The notes under the pieces are model-generated. The model had not been told where the DNA came from, did not search any database, and saw only the letters and a list, made by a program, of their open reading frames with translations. The position numbers were made by a program, and so were the translations under genes. A stretch of DNA of 64,000 bases, taken from Kosakonia radicincitans DSM 16656 (GTDB lineage: Bacteria > Pseudomonadota > Gammaproteobacteria > Enterobacterales > Enterobacteriaceae). This document shows, piece after piece, positions 1 to 9,035 of the stretch; positions within the stretch are counted from its first letter, which is position 1, and the number at the start of each line of letters is the position of its first letter. The stretch covers positions 4,650,001 to 4,714,000 of the forward strand of contig NZ_CP018016.1 of NCBI RefSeq assembly GCF_000280495.2, read 5' to 3'.

Positions 1-779
1 GCAAGGATCGCGGTGTTGATACCAATCAGCTCACCGTTCAGGTTCACCAGCGCGCCGCCGGAGTTCCCGCGGTTGATCGCCGCATCGGTCTGGATAAAGT
101 TTTCATAGTTCTCCGCATTCAGACCGCTACGGCCCAGCGCGGAAACAATCCCGGAGGTCACGGTTTCGCCCAGACCGAACGGGTTACCAATCGCCACGGT
201 GTAATCGCCCACGCGCAACGCATCAGAGTCGGCAATCTTAATCGCCGTCAGGTTTTTCGGATCCTGGATTTGAATCAGCGCGATATCAGAACGCGGATCT
301 TTACCCACGACTTTGGCGTCAAATTTGCGCCCATCGCTCAGTTGTACCTTGATAGTATTCGCGTTATCCACGACGTGGTTGTTAGTAACGACATAGCCTT
401 TCGCTGCGTCAATAATCACTCCGGAACCCAACGCCATAAATTTCTGCTGCTGGCTGTCGGCGCCGCCCTGACCATCCTGGCCGCCGCCCTGGCAGAACGG
501 CGAGCCCTGGAACGGTGATCCATCCTGGCAGAACGGTGAATTATCACCGAAGAACTGCTGGAAGTTGCGCGGCATACGCGGTGTGTTTACCGTGGTGCTG
601 CCTTCAACATTGATACTCACGACCGATGGCATAACTTTTTCCAGCATCGGCGCGAGGCTTGGCATTTGCTGCGATGTGGTCGCTGAAGATGCTGTTTCCG
701 CTGCCATAGCCGACAGAGGGGACAGCGCTAAACTTAAACTCAGAGCCAATGCACTCATTGCTAACGTGGTTTTTTTCAT
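1..779 (-). CDS. degP: DegP periplasmic serine protease/chaperone, 3' end cut by window edge
   Basis: DegP degrades or refolds misfolded envelope proteins in the periplasm. The reading frame begins at the ATG at 779-777 and runs off the left edge after 259 codons, so the rest of the protease domain and both PDZ domains lie outside. Visible are a 26-residue signal peptide ending AMA, the Q-linker/LA loop with two cysteines (about 84 and 96) that form the redox-sensitive disulphide in E. coli, and the trypsin-like triad: His135 in TNNHVV, Asp165 in RSDIAL and Ser240 in GNSGG. A sigma-E type promoter lies about 50 bases upstream. Identity is certain; only completeness is limited by the window. 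Confidence 0.97.
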   Translation of the reverse strand, partial: MKKTTLAMSALALSLSLALSPLSAMAAETASSATTSQQMPSLAPMLEKVMPSVVSINVEGSTTVNTPRMPRNFQQFFGDNSPFCQDGSPFQGSPFCQGGGQDGQGGADSQQQKFMALGSGVIIDAAKGYVVTNNHVVDNANTIKVQLSDGRKFDAKVVGKDPRSDIALIQIQDPKNLTAIKIADSDALRVGDYTVAIGNPFGLGETVTSGIVSALGRSGLNAENYENFIQTDAAINRGNSGGALVNLNGELIGINTAIL

Positions 780-828
780 GTCTCTCAATCTCATTACCGA
801 TTAACGCAAACTGCTGTGTATGTGTCAC

Positions 829-855
829 TCAGAGTCGATTTATAGCCTGAAGTTC
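829..855 (-). promoter_or_regulatory. Sigma-E promoter of degP
   Basis: On the minus strand the -35 element GAACTT (855-850) is followed after 16 bases by TCTGA (833-829), fitting the sigma-E pattern GGAACTT-N15/16-TCTGA. The segment is almost identical to the mapped E. coli degP promoter. The expected start of transcription leaves a leader of roughly 43 bases before the degP ATG. Confidence 0.8.
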
Positions 856-914
856 AGGAATCAAGTGTCTGGAAAAAGTAAAAATTTATTGGCTGTCTTT
901 ACAATTCAAACACG

Positions 915-2429
915 TTATTCCACGGCCATCATCCGTCTATATTCATCCCATGAATATAGATCTGTCATACCGCTAATATAGTCCTGGATTAATCGACAAC
1001 GGTGATAATACTCCAGCACCGGATACGCCAAAGCATCGGGCGATAATTTGCTGACCGCCTCGACATACGCGAGCCGGTGGCGCGTCGAAAGTTTATGAAA
1101 CAGGCGCGATTCAATCGGGAAACGACGCAAACGTTCTTTTTCCACCAGCTCGGTAAAATCCGCCAGTGATAATTGCAACAACGGGCGGTAAATTTCCAGC
1201 AGCCCGCTAATCACGCGATAACCCTGTAATTCCAGTTGCTCGACGTCCGGGTGGCTGAACACCTGTTTAATGGCGACATTTTTATATAATTCAAGTAGCT
1301 GGCTGAAGTCGCTATCATCTTCCAGCAAAGCATGGTTGAATTCTCCGCTGAAAATCTGCGGCAGATTATCAATAAATCGTTGTGCGGCGTAGGGCACCAG
1401 TTTATTCAGCGTGTTCACACGCAAATACATGAAGAACTGATCTTCTGCGCTGCGGCTCATAGAATTAACACGGGATTTGTCCCACGCATTTTCGACAACC
1501 TGAGCAAACAGCGATCCTTTTTCATGCTCGCCCCAGGCATCATAAAGATGCTGATAAAGTTGCTCGGCAGTGAAAATACGTTTCTCAACGGCATCTTCCA
1601 GATCGGCGACACAATAAGAGATATCGTCGGCAGCCTCCATTATCCACGTCAAAGGGAAGCGGCTGTAAATATCGAGATCTAATTCTTTACGTAAGCGCGC
1701 AACATACGCTTCCTCGGAAAAATAATAACCCGGTTTTTTCATTAAATAGCTGTGCGAAGCTGGCGGTTCTCCAACCCACCACGCCGGACGGGTATATTTT
1801 AAAATACAGCCAACCTGTGCCCAGGTCAGATTCATGCGCATTAATGTATGCACCAGACGAATACCCTGCGCATTACCTTCAAAATGGCTTAAATCGTGAC
1901 GAACCTTGCAGCGCAGCGCGTTAAGTTCATCCTCCCCTTCGCGCAGACGCAATACCACCACTTCGCAGCGATCGTCAGATGATGGCTGTCCGACAGCGTC
2001 ATCCGGTGATAAACGCTGGCGGAACCAGTCATTAATGGCCGCTTCGCCAAAATGACCGAATGGCGGGTTGCCGATATCGTGCATCAGACAGGCCATTTCG
2101 ACGATGCTCTCGAAGGGCCCGGTCAGTTCATCCAGGCCATAAGTTTCCAGCAGGCGCTGCTCTTTCAAACGGCTGAGGATCTCTTTGGCGATATAGCGCC
2201 CCACTTGCTGTACTTCCAGCGAGTGCGTCAACCGCGTACGAACCGCCGCATTTCGCTCCAGCGGGAAAACCTGAGTTTTTTGCTGCAAACGCCGGATAGC
2301 GGGAGAGTTGATGATCCGCCCGCGATCGCTTTCAAAAATACGCAGAATTTCACGTTCGGTTTTCACGCCCTGCGGCGAACGATAGCGGCGGCGCCAGTTT
2401 ATCTTGTTGCGAAAATCGATCTCTGCCAT
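915..2429 (-). CDS. dgt: dGTP triphosphohydrolase
   Basis: Hydrolyses dGTP to deoxyguanosine and triphosphate, trimming the dGTP pool. The product is 504 residues from the ATG at 2429 (E. coli 505). That start is chosen over an in-frame ATG eight codons upstream because GGAGAGG lies six bases before it and the E. coli protein starts at the same place (MA-IDF). HD-superfamily metal ligands are visible: His in TRLTHSLEV, the HD pair in [16 protein letters not shown], and a distal Asp in [16 protein letters not shown]. It is transcribed away from mtn and lies just upstream of degP on the same strand, as in E. coli. Confidence 0.97.
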   Translation of the reverse strand: MAEIDFRNKINWRRRYRSPQGVKTEREILRIFESDRGRIINSPAIRRLQQKTQVFPLERNAAVRTRLTHSLEVQQVGRYIAKEILSRLKEQRLLETYGLDELTGPFESIVEMACLMHDIGNPPFGHFGEAAINDWFRQRLSPDDAVGQPSSDDRCEVVVLRLREGEDELNALRCKVRHDLSHFEGNAQGIRLVHTLMRMNLTWAQVGCILKYTRPAWWVGEPPASHSYLMKKPGYYFSEEAYVARLRKELDLDIYSRFPLTWIMEAADDISYCVADLEDAVEKRIFTAEQLYQHLYDAWGEHEKGSLFAQVVENAWDKSRVNSMSRSAEDQFFMYLRVNTLNKLVPYAAQRFIDNLPQIFSGEFNHALLEDDSDFSQLLELYKNVAIKQVFSHPDVEQLELQGYRVISGLLEIYRPLLQLSLADFTELVEKERLRRFPIESRLFHKLSTRHRLAYVEAVSKLSPDALAYPVLEYYHRCRLIQDYISGMTDLYSWDEYRRMMAVE

Positions 2430-2536
2430 TTCCTCTCCTGTGCGAAGCGTCACGGGATATCATTACAATCCTGTATGCCATGATAGACTATGCCCTGGAA
2501 ACGTAATTCTGTCCTATCACATTAGCGAGTATCTCC

Positions 2537-3235
2537 ATGAAAATTGGCATTATTGGTGCAATGGAAGAAGAAGTTACGCTGCTGCGTGACAAAATCGAAA
2601 ACCGTCAAACGCTCAACGTTGGCGGCAGCGAAATCTACACCGGTACGCTGAATGGTACAGACGTCGCGCTGCTGAAATCAGGCATTGGTAAAGTTGCCGC
2701 GGCGATGGGCGCGACCCTGCTGCTGGAGCGTTGCCAGCCGGACGTGATTATCAATACCGGTTCCGCTGGTGGCCTTGCACCGACGCTGAAAGTGGGCGAT
2801 ATCGTGGTGTCTGACGAAGCGCGTTATCACGATGCCGATGTCACCGCATTCGGTTATGAGTATGGCCAGCTTCCTGGCTGCCCGGCCGGGTTTAAAGCCG
2901 ATGGCAAACTGATTGCGGCGGCAGAAGTCTGCATTAATGAACTGGATCTGCATGCTGTGCGCGGGCTGATTGTCAGCGGCGATGCCTTTATTAATGGCTC
3001 TGTTGGCCTGGCGAAAATCCGTCACAACTTCCCGCAGGCGATTGCCGTAGAAATGGAAGCCACCGCCATTGCTCACGTTTGCCACAACTATGGCATTCCG
3101 TTTGTTGTTGTTCGCGCCATCTCAGACGTTGCCGATCAGCAGTCCCACCTCAGCTTTGATGAGTTCCTGGCCGTGGCGGCGAAGCAGTCCAGCCTGATGG
3201 TTGAAACTCTGGTGCAGAAACTGGCTCGTGGTTAA
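2537..3235 (+). CDS. mtnN: 5'-methylthioadenosine/S-adenosylhomocysteine nucleosidase
   Basis: Cleaves adenine from methylthioadenosine, S-adenosylhomocysteine and 5'-deoxyadenosine, clearing by-products of spermidine synthesis, methylation and radical-SAM reactions. At 232 residues it equals the E. coli enzyme. Glu12 (GAMEEEV), Glu174 region ([10 protein letters not shown]) and the catalytic Asp in RAISDVAD are present. The start is an ATG preceded by a divergent promoter region shared with dgt. Its stop overlaps the proposed btuF start, so the two are probably translationally coupled. It is functionally linked to speED further along the window, which produces its substrate. Confidence 0.98.
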   Translation: MKIGIIGAMEEEVTLLRDKIENRQTLNVGGSEIYTGTLNGTDVALLKSGIGKVAAAMGATLLLERCQPDVIINTGSAGGLAPTLKVGDIVVSDEARYHDADVTAFGYEYGQLPGCPAGFKADGKLIAAAEVCINELDLHAVRGLIVSGDAFINGSVGLAKIRHNFPQAIAVEMEATAIAHVCHNYGIPFVVVRAISDVADQQSHLSFDEFLAVAAKQSSLMVETLVQKLARG

Positions 3236-4028
3236 TCATTTTTTCAGGGTGCTTGCCACCCTGCTTGTTCTGATGCCGGCGTGGTTGTTCGCCGCGCCGC
3301 GCGTCATCTCCCTCTCCCCGGCCAATACAGAACTGGCATTTGCCGCAGGCATCACTCCCGTTGCCGTCAGCAGCTATTCTGATTACCCGCCCGCAGCGGC
3401 AAAAATTGAGCAGGTTGCCAGTTGGCAAGGCATCAACCTCGAACGCATTGTCGCACTAAAGCCCGATTTGGTACTGGCATGGCGCGGCGGCAATACGGAG
3501 CGTCAGGTCAACCAGCTAAAACAGTTCGGTATCACCGTAATGTGGGTGGATAGCATTACCATTGAGCAGGTGGCGGATACGCTGTTTAAACTGGCTCCCT
3601 ACAGCCCAAGACCGCAACAGGCAGAACAAGCGGCTCAACATCTGCTTGCCGAATACCAGACGCTAAAATCCCGCTATGCCAGCCAGCCCAAAAAACGGGT
3701 CTTTCTGCAATTTGGCGCGCAACCGCTGTTTACCAGTGGAAAAGGGTCAATTCAGAACGAGGTTCTGGAGCTTTGCGGCGGGGAAAATATTTTCGCCGCC
3801 AGCCGCGTGCCGTGGCCGCAGGTAAGCCGTGAACAGGTGCTTGCGCGGCAGCCGCAGGCGATTGTTGTGGCAGGAGAAGCGGACGAAATCCCCAAAATTG
3901 AACAGTTCTGGCAAAAACAGCTGAATGTACCGATTATTTCTCTGCACGGTGACTGGTTTGAACGGGCAAGCCCGCGTATTATCCTCGCCGCTCAACAACT
4001 CTGTACTGCCCTTGCGCAGGTGAAATAA
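3228..4028 (+). CDS. btuF: Vitamin B12-binding periplasmic protein
   Basis: Delivers cobalamin in the periplasm to the BtuCD inner-membrane transporter, whose genes are not in this window. The GTG at 3228 gives 266 residues, exactly the E. coli length, with a signal peptide ending before AAPRVISL; it overlaps the end of mtnN by 8 bases. An in-frame ATG at 3201 would add nine polar residues and is less likely. The body has the cluster A-2 binding-protein signatures [29 protein letters not shown] and [11 protein letters not shown]. Family assignment is firm; the start is inferred. Confidence 0.93.
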   Translation: MVNHFFRVLATLLVLMPAWLFAAPRVISLSPANTELAFAAGITPVAVSSYSDYPPAAAKIEQVASWQGINLERIVALKPDLVLAWRGGNTERQVNQLKQFGITVMWVDSITIEQVADTLFKLAPYSPRPQQAEQAAQHLLAEYQTLKSRYASQPKKRVFLQFGAQPLFTSGKGSIQNEVLELCGGENIFAASRVPWPQVSREQVLARQPQAIVVAGEADEIPKIEQFWQKQLNVPIISLHGDWFERASPRIILAAQQLCTALAQVK

Positions 4029-4042
4029 CTGGGGAATCAACC

Positions 4043-4666
4043 ATGCTGGTTTACTGGCTGGATATTATTGGCACCGCCGTATTTGCGATCTCGGGCGTTT
4101 TGCTGGCCGGGAAATTACGTATGGACCCCTTCGGCGTGCTGGTACTTGGCGTCGTGACAGCCGTTGGCGGCGGGACCATCCGTGATATGGCATTGGCGCA
4201 CGGGCCAGTATTCTGGGTGAAAGATCCAACCGATCTCGTCGTCGCCATGGTGACCTGCATGCTGACGATTGTGCTGGTTCGTCAGCCCCGGCGTTTGCCC
4301 AAATGGATCCTGCCGGTACTGGATGCGGTGGGATTAGCAGTTTTTGTCGGTATCGGCGTCAACAAAGCGTTTATCGCCGAAACCGGGCCGCTTATCGCTA
4401 TCTGTATGGGCGTATTGACCGGCGTCGGCGGCGGGATCATTCGCGATGTACTGGCGCGCGAAGTGCCGATGATCCTGCGCACCGAAATTTACGCGACGGC
4501 CTGTATCGCCGGGGGGATTGTTCACGCCACGGCGTTTTACTTCTTTGCTGTGCCGCTGGAAACCGCCAGTATGCTGGGCATGGTGGTGACGCTGGTTATT
4601 CGCCTGGCCGCAATTCGCTGGCATCTGAAGTTACCGACCTTTGCACTGGATGATTCCGGGCGCTAA
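4043..4666 (+). CDS. yadS: TRIC-family inner-membrane channel/transporter YadS
   Basis: A 207-residue, strongly hydrophobic protein with about seven membrane segments arranged as two copies of a three-helix unit. Each repeat carries a glycine-rich signature, VTAVGGGTIRD (about 38-48) and LTGVGGGIIRD (about 124-134), which defines the UPF0126/TRIC cation-channel family. Its E. coli orthologue has been described as a glycine-related transporter candidate; substrate cannot be judged from the sequence. It follows btuF by 14 bases and probably shares its transcript. Its stop codon sits inside a 10-bp inverted repeat. Confidence 0.92.
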   Translation: MLVYWLDIIGTAVFAISGVLLAGKLRMDPFGVLVLGVVTAVGGGTIRDMALAHGPVFWVKDPTDLVVAMVTCMLTIVLVRQPRRLPKWILPVLDAVGLAVFVGIGVNKAFIAETGPLIAICMGVLTGVGGGIIRDVLAREVPMILRTEIYATACIAGGIVHATAFYFFAVPLETASMLGMVVTLVIRLAAIRWHLKLPTFALDDSGR

Positions 4667-4687
4667 TCGGCAACCCGGATTAGCGCC
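4659..4687 (+). terminator. Perfect 10-bp inverted repeat over the yadS stop codon
   Basis: GGCGCTAATC (4659-4668) and GATTAGCGCC (4678-4687) form a perfect stem with a nine-base loop. The yadS TAA (4664-4666) lies in the left arm. There is no T-tract, so it may protect the 3' end or act as a weak or factor-dependent terminator. Confidence 0.45.
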
Positions 4688-4728
4688 TCAGGTGCAGATT
4701 GTTCTGCTGTTGATGATCGGCCTGTATT

Positions 4729-5379
4729 TCAAAGCAGGCTGTGAATATAAAAATATTTAATTAGTTCGCCATTATTACGCAAATTCAGTTTTTTCATTGC
4801 ATTCATTTTTTGGGTAGCTACGGTACTTATCGCCCGACAACGCTTTTCGGCAATCTCAAGTAGGCTGTATCCCTCAGAGAACATTTTTATCACTTCCCAC
4901 TCTTTCTTTGACAACCTCTCATATTTACCGCTATACAATTGCTGCGTAATATACGCTGAAATATATTTCTGCTGTATTTCCGGATTTAATACGTGCTCAA
5001 TTACCCGTTTTAGTTCAGCCGAACTATCGCTCATGCTAATAATTGCATCAACATTCATCTTTACCAGTTGGTCAATGATATGCGCATCGGCTTCCAGCAG
5101 AATCAACAGGACCTTGCAGCCAGAGGCAAGCGCATCGTCTGTTGTTTGCCGTAAACTCTGACTTGTATTGCTGATGATTGTAAACCATGTACTGAGGTCG
5201 AGAATAATGAGATCAACAGGCTGCGCGCTGGTGATTTGCAAAAGCGCATCGTAATGCTTAAATACGCTAAACGTAATGTCAATATTCTTATTGTCAGGCA
5301 CGCATTCTATCAGCAGTTTGTTTAGTATGTTGAATTTATTTAGCAGCGCTATATTAATATTTTGAAGACAATTATGCAT
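4729..5379 (-). CDS. Orphan LuxR/FixJ-type transcriptional regulator with degenerate receiver domain
   Basis: A 216-residue protein of RcsB/BglJ-like architecture. The first 130 residues look like a response-regulator receiver: Asp61 in LIILDLS sits where the phospho-acceptor should be. The usual acidic pair near residue 10 is missing (NINIALLN) and no conserved lysine follows the fifth strand, so classical phosphorylation is doubtful. Residues about 156-212 form a GerE/LuxR helix-turn-helix (LSKKEWEVIKMFSEG, then AEKRCRAISTVATQKMNAMKKL). GAGG lies five bases before the ATG. Coding sequence and upstream region are visibly AT-rich compared with neighbours, suggesting horizontal acquisition. 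No partner kinase or target operon is adjacent. Its specific role is unknown. Confidence 0.8.
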   Translation of the reverse strand: MHNCLQNINIALLNKFNILNKLLIECVPDNKNIDITFSVFKHYDALLQITSAQPVDLIILDLSTWFTIISNTSQSLRQTTDDALASGCKVLLILLEADAHIIDQLVKMNVDAIISMSDSSAELKRVIEHVLNPEIQQKYISAYITQQLYSGKYERLSKKEWEVIKMFSEGYSLLEIAEKRCRAISTVATQKMNAMKKLNLRNNGELIKYFYIHSLL

Positions 5380-5647
5380 CCATGCCTCACTAAAGTTCCT
5401 TCCTGGTTAAATGTTACTATCGCGGATTTGCCTGCGGATAACAAAAGCAGATACTAACACTTCCCAAAAAGTTGTCGCTGAAATAATCACTGCCACTTTG
5501 AAATTAAGAAAATTATATCGTTAAAATTAATTTTTATATTTCTATAGCAAAAATAAAAACAGTTTATATCCATGACATTAATTAGCATGATGCGACATTA
5601 TACTAATGCTCATAGCCAACGATAAGCACATCAGAATCGGTGAAAAC
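5380..5647. other. AT-rich intergenic region upstream of the LuxR-type regulator
   Basis: About 270 bases between the regulator start and the erpA terminator, with long A/T runs (5500-5570). It presumably carries the regulator's promoter. No open frame of note, no recognisable operator and no RNA gene are seen. Confidence 0.5.
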
Positions 5648-5679
5648 AAAAAAGCCGCGTCGATAAACGCGGCTTTTTT
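5648..5679 (-). terminator. Rho-independent terminator of erpA
   Basis: AGCCGCG (5653-5659) pairs with CGCGGCT (5668-5674). The stem is flanked by an A-run on the left and six Ts on the right, so it could work in both directions; it lies 18 bases past the erpA stop. Confidence 0.85.
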
Positions 5680-5697
5680 ACAGGCAGCAAACGGTTC

Positions 5698-6042
5698 TCA
5701 GATGCTGAAAGAGGAACCACAACCGCAGGTGCTGGTCGCATTCGGGTTAGTTACCACGAAGCGGGAACCTTCCAGGCCTTCGGTATAATCTACCGAGCCG
5801 CCTACCAGATATTGCAGGCTCATCGGATCAACCACCAGGCCAACGCCCTGTTTCTCAATGGTCATATCACCATCGTTGATTTGATCGTCAAAGGTAAAAC
5901 CGTACTGGAAGCCGCTGCAACCACCACCGGTGATGTAGACACGCAGCTTCAGATTCGGGTTATCTTCGTCCGCAATCAGGTTCTTTACTTTGTTGGCTGC
6001 TGCGTCGGTAAACTCCAGCGGCAGCGCTACGTCATCACTCAT
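5698..6042 (-). CDS. erpA: Iron-sulphur cluster carrier ErpA (A-type)
   Basis: Delivers Fe-S clusters to essential apoproteins such as IspG and IspH in isoprenoid synthesis. The 114-residue product starts at the ATG at 6042, with GGGAG suitably placed upstream; the frame is open further upstream but that stretch covers the clcA-erpA gap and the clcA end. The A-type carrier cysteines are in [11 protein letters not shown] (about 42) and the C-terminal [11 protein letters not shown] (about 106 and 108). Near identity to E. coli makes this certain. A promoter is expected in the 82 bases after clcA; IscR control, known in E. coli, could not be confirmed by eye. Confidence 0.97.
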   Translation of the reverse strand: MSDDVALPLEFTDAAANKVKNLIADEDNPNLKLRVYITGGGCSGFQYGFTFDDQINDGDMTIEKQGVGLVVDPMSLQYLVGGSVDYTEGLEGSRFVVTNPNATSTCGCGSSFSI

Positions 6043-6124
6043 GTCTTGCTCCCAATTGATACTGCGATCTGGGCAAATATTAACCCGATCTTTTCGGCTA
6101 TTATCCAGTATGCAACTAAATCGT

Positions 6125-7531
6125 TCAAGTATTCTCCCGCTCCATATGACGATCCTCGCTGGCAGATTGCCTGGCAAGCGTACGTGCCAGAATAGCGGAA
6201 TAGAGCGGTTTACCTCCAAGAAACTGCGCTAACAGTGTCGCACCAAGGCAGGTAATGATCATTGGCAATATAAGCTGATAATTGTCTGTCATTTCCAGAA
6301 CCAGCACGATCCCGGTCAGCGGCGCGCGTAACGACGCCGCCAGCAACGCCCCCATTCCGGCAATGGCAAACGTCCCGGCATCTAACTGATAATGCGGGAA
6401 GAGAATAGCGCTCGCACTGCCGAACGCCATCCCCAGGACTGTACCCAGCGCCAGCATCGGCGCAAAAATTCCGCCCGGCGCACCGGAACTAAAACAGAGC
6501 AAGGTGGTAACAACGCGGGCAAGGAAAATGAACAACAGCATGCCCACGGTATAATTGCCCGCCGTCGCTATCGGGATGAGAGCAAAACCGCCGCCGGAGA
6601 GCGCTGGCGCAACCAGTCCTAAAACGCCGCATGCGCCGCCAACGATGCCGCCAATCAGCACCCACTTCCCGGTGTGCCCGCCGTGAAGTCGCTGAAACAG
6701 ATCCTGGGTACGCAGCACTAACGCATTAAACAGTGGGCCGACACAACCAAACACCATTCCCAGCAGCAGATAGAGCCACAGCGTGTTCACTGGCGCATTG
6801 CTGAGTTTGCCGACATCGATCACCGCCGCCTCGCCGTTAAACAACCGGAACACAATGCTCGACATAATCACGCCGGTAAACACCGCTTTAATTGAGATCA
6901 GGTTGTAGTGAAACTGTGAGCGCATCTCTTCAATGATGAACAGGATCCCCGCCAGCGGCGCGTTAAATGCCGCTGAAAGCCCGGCCGCTGCACCGGTCGC
7001 CAGCAGCGTATGGCGGGCTTCACTGCTGCGCAGGCGAAACAGATCGCCCACCATTCGCCCGATATTGCCGCCGATCTGCACCGTCGGCCCTTCACGCCCC
7101 AGCACCATACCCGCCCCCAGCGTTCCCATGCCGCCGATGAATTTCACCGGCAGTACGCGCCACCAGCGCACCGGGCGGAGTTCTTCCAGTGCGCCTTCAA
7201 TTTCAGGGATACCGGAACCGCCCGCCTCTGGCGCAAAGCGCCGCACCAGCCAGTAGCCAATCATCGCCAGACACGCCGAACCGATAAACGCCAGCGGCCA
7301 GACCAGCGCGCTGTTCGCCACCTGTCCCAGTGCGCCGATACGCGCGTTCAACACCGCGTTGACCGCTTTCTCAAACGCCACGCCAACCAAACCCGTCAGC
7401 GCACCGGCTATTGCAGCCACCACTAAAATTGCCAGCGGCGTTTTATCGCGTTGCAGCATCTGACGCACGATATTCCGTCGGCGGCGTTGCTCAACCTGTT
7501 GTTGTTCGAATGAGGGAGTCTCTGCTTGCAT
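6125..7531 (-). CDS. clcA: H+/Cl- exchange transporter ClcA
   Basis: An inner-membrane CLC antiporter exchanging two chloride ions for one proton, used in extreme acid resistance. It has 468 residues (E. coli 473). The CLC selectivity motifs GSGIPE (about 103-108), [11 protein letters not shown] with the gating glutamate (about 144-148) and GAPGGIFAP are intact, as are the intracellular proton glutamate in IIEEMR and the C-terminal KPLYSAIL tyrosine region. It starts at an ATG facing hemL across a 170-base divergent gap and lies upstream of erpA. Confidence 0.97.
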   Translation of the reverse strand: MQAETPSFEQQQVEQRRRRNIVRQMLQRDKTPLAILVVAAIAGALTGLVGVAFEKAVNAVLNARIGALGQVANSALVWPLAFIGSACLAMIGYWLVRRFAPEAGGSGIPEIEGALEELRPVRWWRVLPVKFIGGMGTLGAGMVLGREGPTVQIGGNIGRMVGDLFRLRSSEARHTLLATGAAAGLSAAFNAPLAGILFIIEEMRSQFHYNLISIKAVFTGVIMSSIVFRLFNGEAAVIDVGKLSNAPVNTLWLYLLLGMVFGCVGPLFNALVLRTQDLFQRLHGGHTGKWVLIGGIVGGACGVLGLVAPALSGGGFALIPIATAGNYTVGMLLFIFLARVVTTLLCFSSGAPGGIFAPMLALGTVLGMAFGSASAILFPHYQLDAGTFAIAGMGALLAASLRAPLTGIVLVLEMTDNYQLILPMIITCLGATLLAQFLGGKPLYSAILARTLARQSASEDRHMERENT

Positions 7532-7701
7532 CTGATTTTCTATAGGTCATACAAAAGAGGTATTGTAACCAGCGACTGCCGCCGCGTCGCGGGGGAATGT
7601 CCTGCAAAATATGTCGTTTCACCAGGGCAAAACTTTCATAACATTCGTGTAATCACATAGAATGACCGGCATTGAATTTTCCACGAACCAGGTAATGAAA
7701 G

Positions 7702-8982
7702 ATGAGTAAGTCTGAAGAACTCTATAACGCAGCGCGCGAACTGATCCCCGGCGGTGTCAATTCACCGGTACGCGCCTTTACCGGCGTCGGTGGTACGCCG
7801 CTGTTTATCGAGCGTGCTGACGGTGCTTATTTGTATGACGCCGATGGTAAAGCCTATATCGATTACGTCGGTTCCTGGGGGCCTATGGTGCTGGGGCACA
7901 ACCACCCGGCCATTCGCAACGCCGTTATTGAGGCGGCCAGCCGCGGGCTGAGCTTTGGTGCACCAACGGAGATGGAAGTCAAAATGGCCGCGCTGGTGAC
8001 CGAACTGGTACCCACCATGGATATGGTACGCATGGTGAACTCCGGTACGGAAGCCACCATGAGCGCCATCCGCCTGGCGCGCGGCTTTACCGGCCGCGAC
8101 AAAATCATCAAATTCGAAGGTTGCTACCACGGCCACGCCGACTGCCTGCTGGTGAAAGCTGGTTCCGGCGCGTTGACCTTAGGCCAACCGAACTCACCGG
8201 GCGTTCCGGCTGATTTCGCCAAACACACGCTGACCTGCACCTATAACGATCTCGATTCCGTTCGCGCGGCCTTCGAACAGTATCCGCAGGATATCGCCTG
8301 TATCATCGTTGAACCGGTTGCCGGCAACATGAACTGCGTACCGCCGCAGCCGGAATTCCTGCCGGGCCTGCGCGCGCTGTGTGACGAATTCGGCGCGCTG
8401 TTGATCATTGACGAAGTGATGACCGGCTTCCGCGTTGCGCTGGCAGGCGCGCAGGCTTATTACGGCGTCGAGCCGGATCTGACCTGTCTGGGCAAAATTA
8501 TCGGCGGCGGCATGCCGGTAGGCGCGTTTGGCGGGCGCCGTGAGGTGATGGACGTACTGGCGCCGACCGGCCCGGTCTATCAGGCTGGCACACTCTCTGG
8601 CAACCCGATTGCGATGGCTGCGGGCTATGCCTGCCTGACTGAAGTGGCGCAGCCGGGCGTTCACTCCACGCTAACCGAGCTGACCACGCAGCTGGCCGAC
8701 GGTCTGCTGGAAGCAGCGCAGCAGGCAGGCATTCCGCTGGTCGTCAACCACGTAGGTGGTATGTTCGGCCTGTTCTTTACCGATGCGCCAGCCGTGACCT
8801 GCTATCAGGATGTGGTGAAGTGCGACGTTGAACGCTTTAAGCGTTTCTTCCATCTGATGCTGGAAGAAGGCGTTTATCTTGCGCCGTCAGCGTTTGAGGC
8901 GGGCTTTATGTCCGTGGCACATAGTGAAGAGGATATCGATAACACTATCGATGCCGCACGTCGCGTTTTCGCGAAGCTGTAA
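7702..8982 (+). CDS. hemL: Glutamate-1-semialdehyde 2,1-aminomutase
   Basis: A PLP enzyme converting glutamate-1-semialdehyde to 5-aminolevulinate, the precursor of haem, sirohaem and B12. It has 426 residues, the E. coli length. The PLP lysine is Lys265 in [10 protein letters not shown]; the cofactor-binding [13 protein letters not shown] and [10 protein letters not shown] motifs are intact. The ATG at 7702 is preceded by AGGTAATGAA. It is monocistronic, with clcA diverging on one side and fhuB converging on the other; the 3' gap holds a REP-like fragment and a GC-rich hairpin. Confidence 0.98.
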   Translation: MSKSEELYNAARELIPGGVNSPVRAFTGVGGTPLFIERADGAYLYDADGKAYIDYVGSWGPMVLGHNHPAIRNAVIEAASRGLSFGAPTEMEVKMAALVTELVPTMDMVRMVNSGTEATMSAIRLARGFTGRDKIIKFEGCYHGHADCLLVKAGSGALTLGQPNSPGVPADFAKHTLTCTYNDLDSVRAAFEQYPQDIACIIVEPVAGNMNCVPPQPEFLPGLRALCDEFGALLIIDEVMTGFRVALAGAQAYYGVEPDLTCLGKIIGGGMPVGAFGGRREVMDVLAPTGPVYQAGTLSGNPIAMAAGYACLTEVAQPGVHSTLTELTTQLADGLLEAAQQAGIPLVVNHVGGMFGLFFTDAPAVTCYQDVVKCDVERFKRFFHLMLEEGVYLAPSAFEAGFMSVAHSEEDIDNTIDAARRVFAKL

Positions 8983-9006
8983 TGTTTTTTGCCGGATAAG
9001 GCACAG

Positions 9007-9029
9007 CCCTCTCCCCGGTGGGGAGAGGG
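9007..9029. repeat. 10-bp perfect hairpin between hemL and fhuB
   Basis: CCCTCTCCCC (9007-9016) and GGGGAGAGGG (9020-9029) close a three-base loop. It follows a REP-like GCCGGATAAGG sequence (8990-9000). No T-run follows on the plus strand, so it is not a standard hemL terminator. A related hairpin lies after aroP at 52600-52626. Confidence 0.6.
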
Positions 9030-9035
9030 AAAAAA

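Noticed and set aside
5606..5788. A 60-codon plus-strand open frame upstream of erpA's 3' end
   Set aside because: It runs through the erpA terminator and the end of erpA; a shadow frame.
6043..6124. Possible IscR site before erpA
   Set aside because: Known in E. coli, but no segment here matched the type 2 IscR consensus well enough by eye to report.
9007..9029. Hairpin considered as the hemL terminator
   Set aside because: On the plus strand the stem is followed by As, not Ts; it is listed as a repeat.
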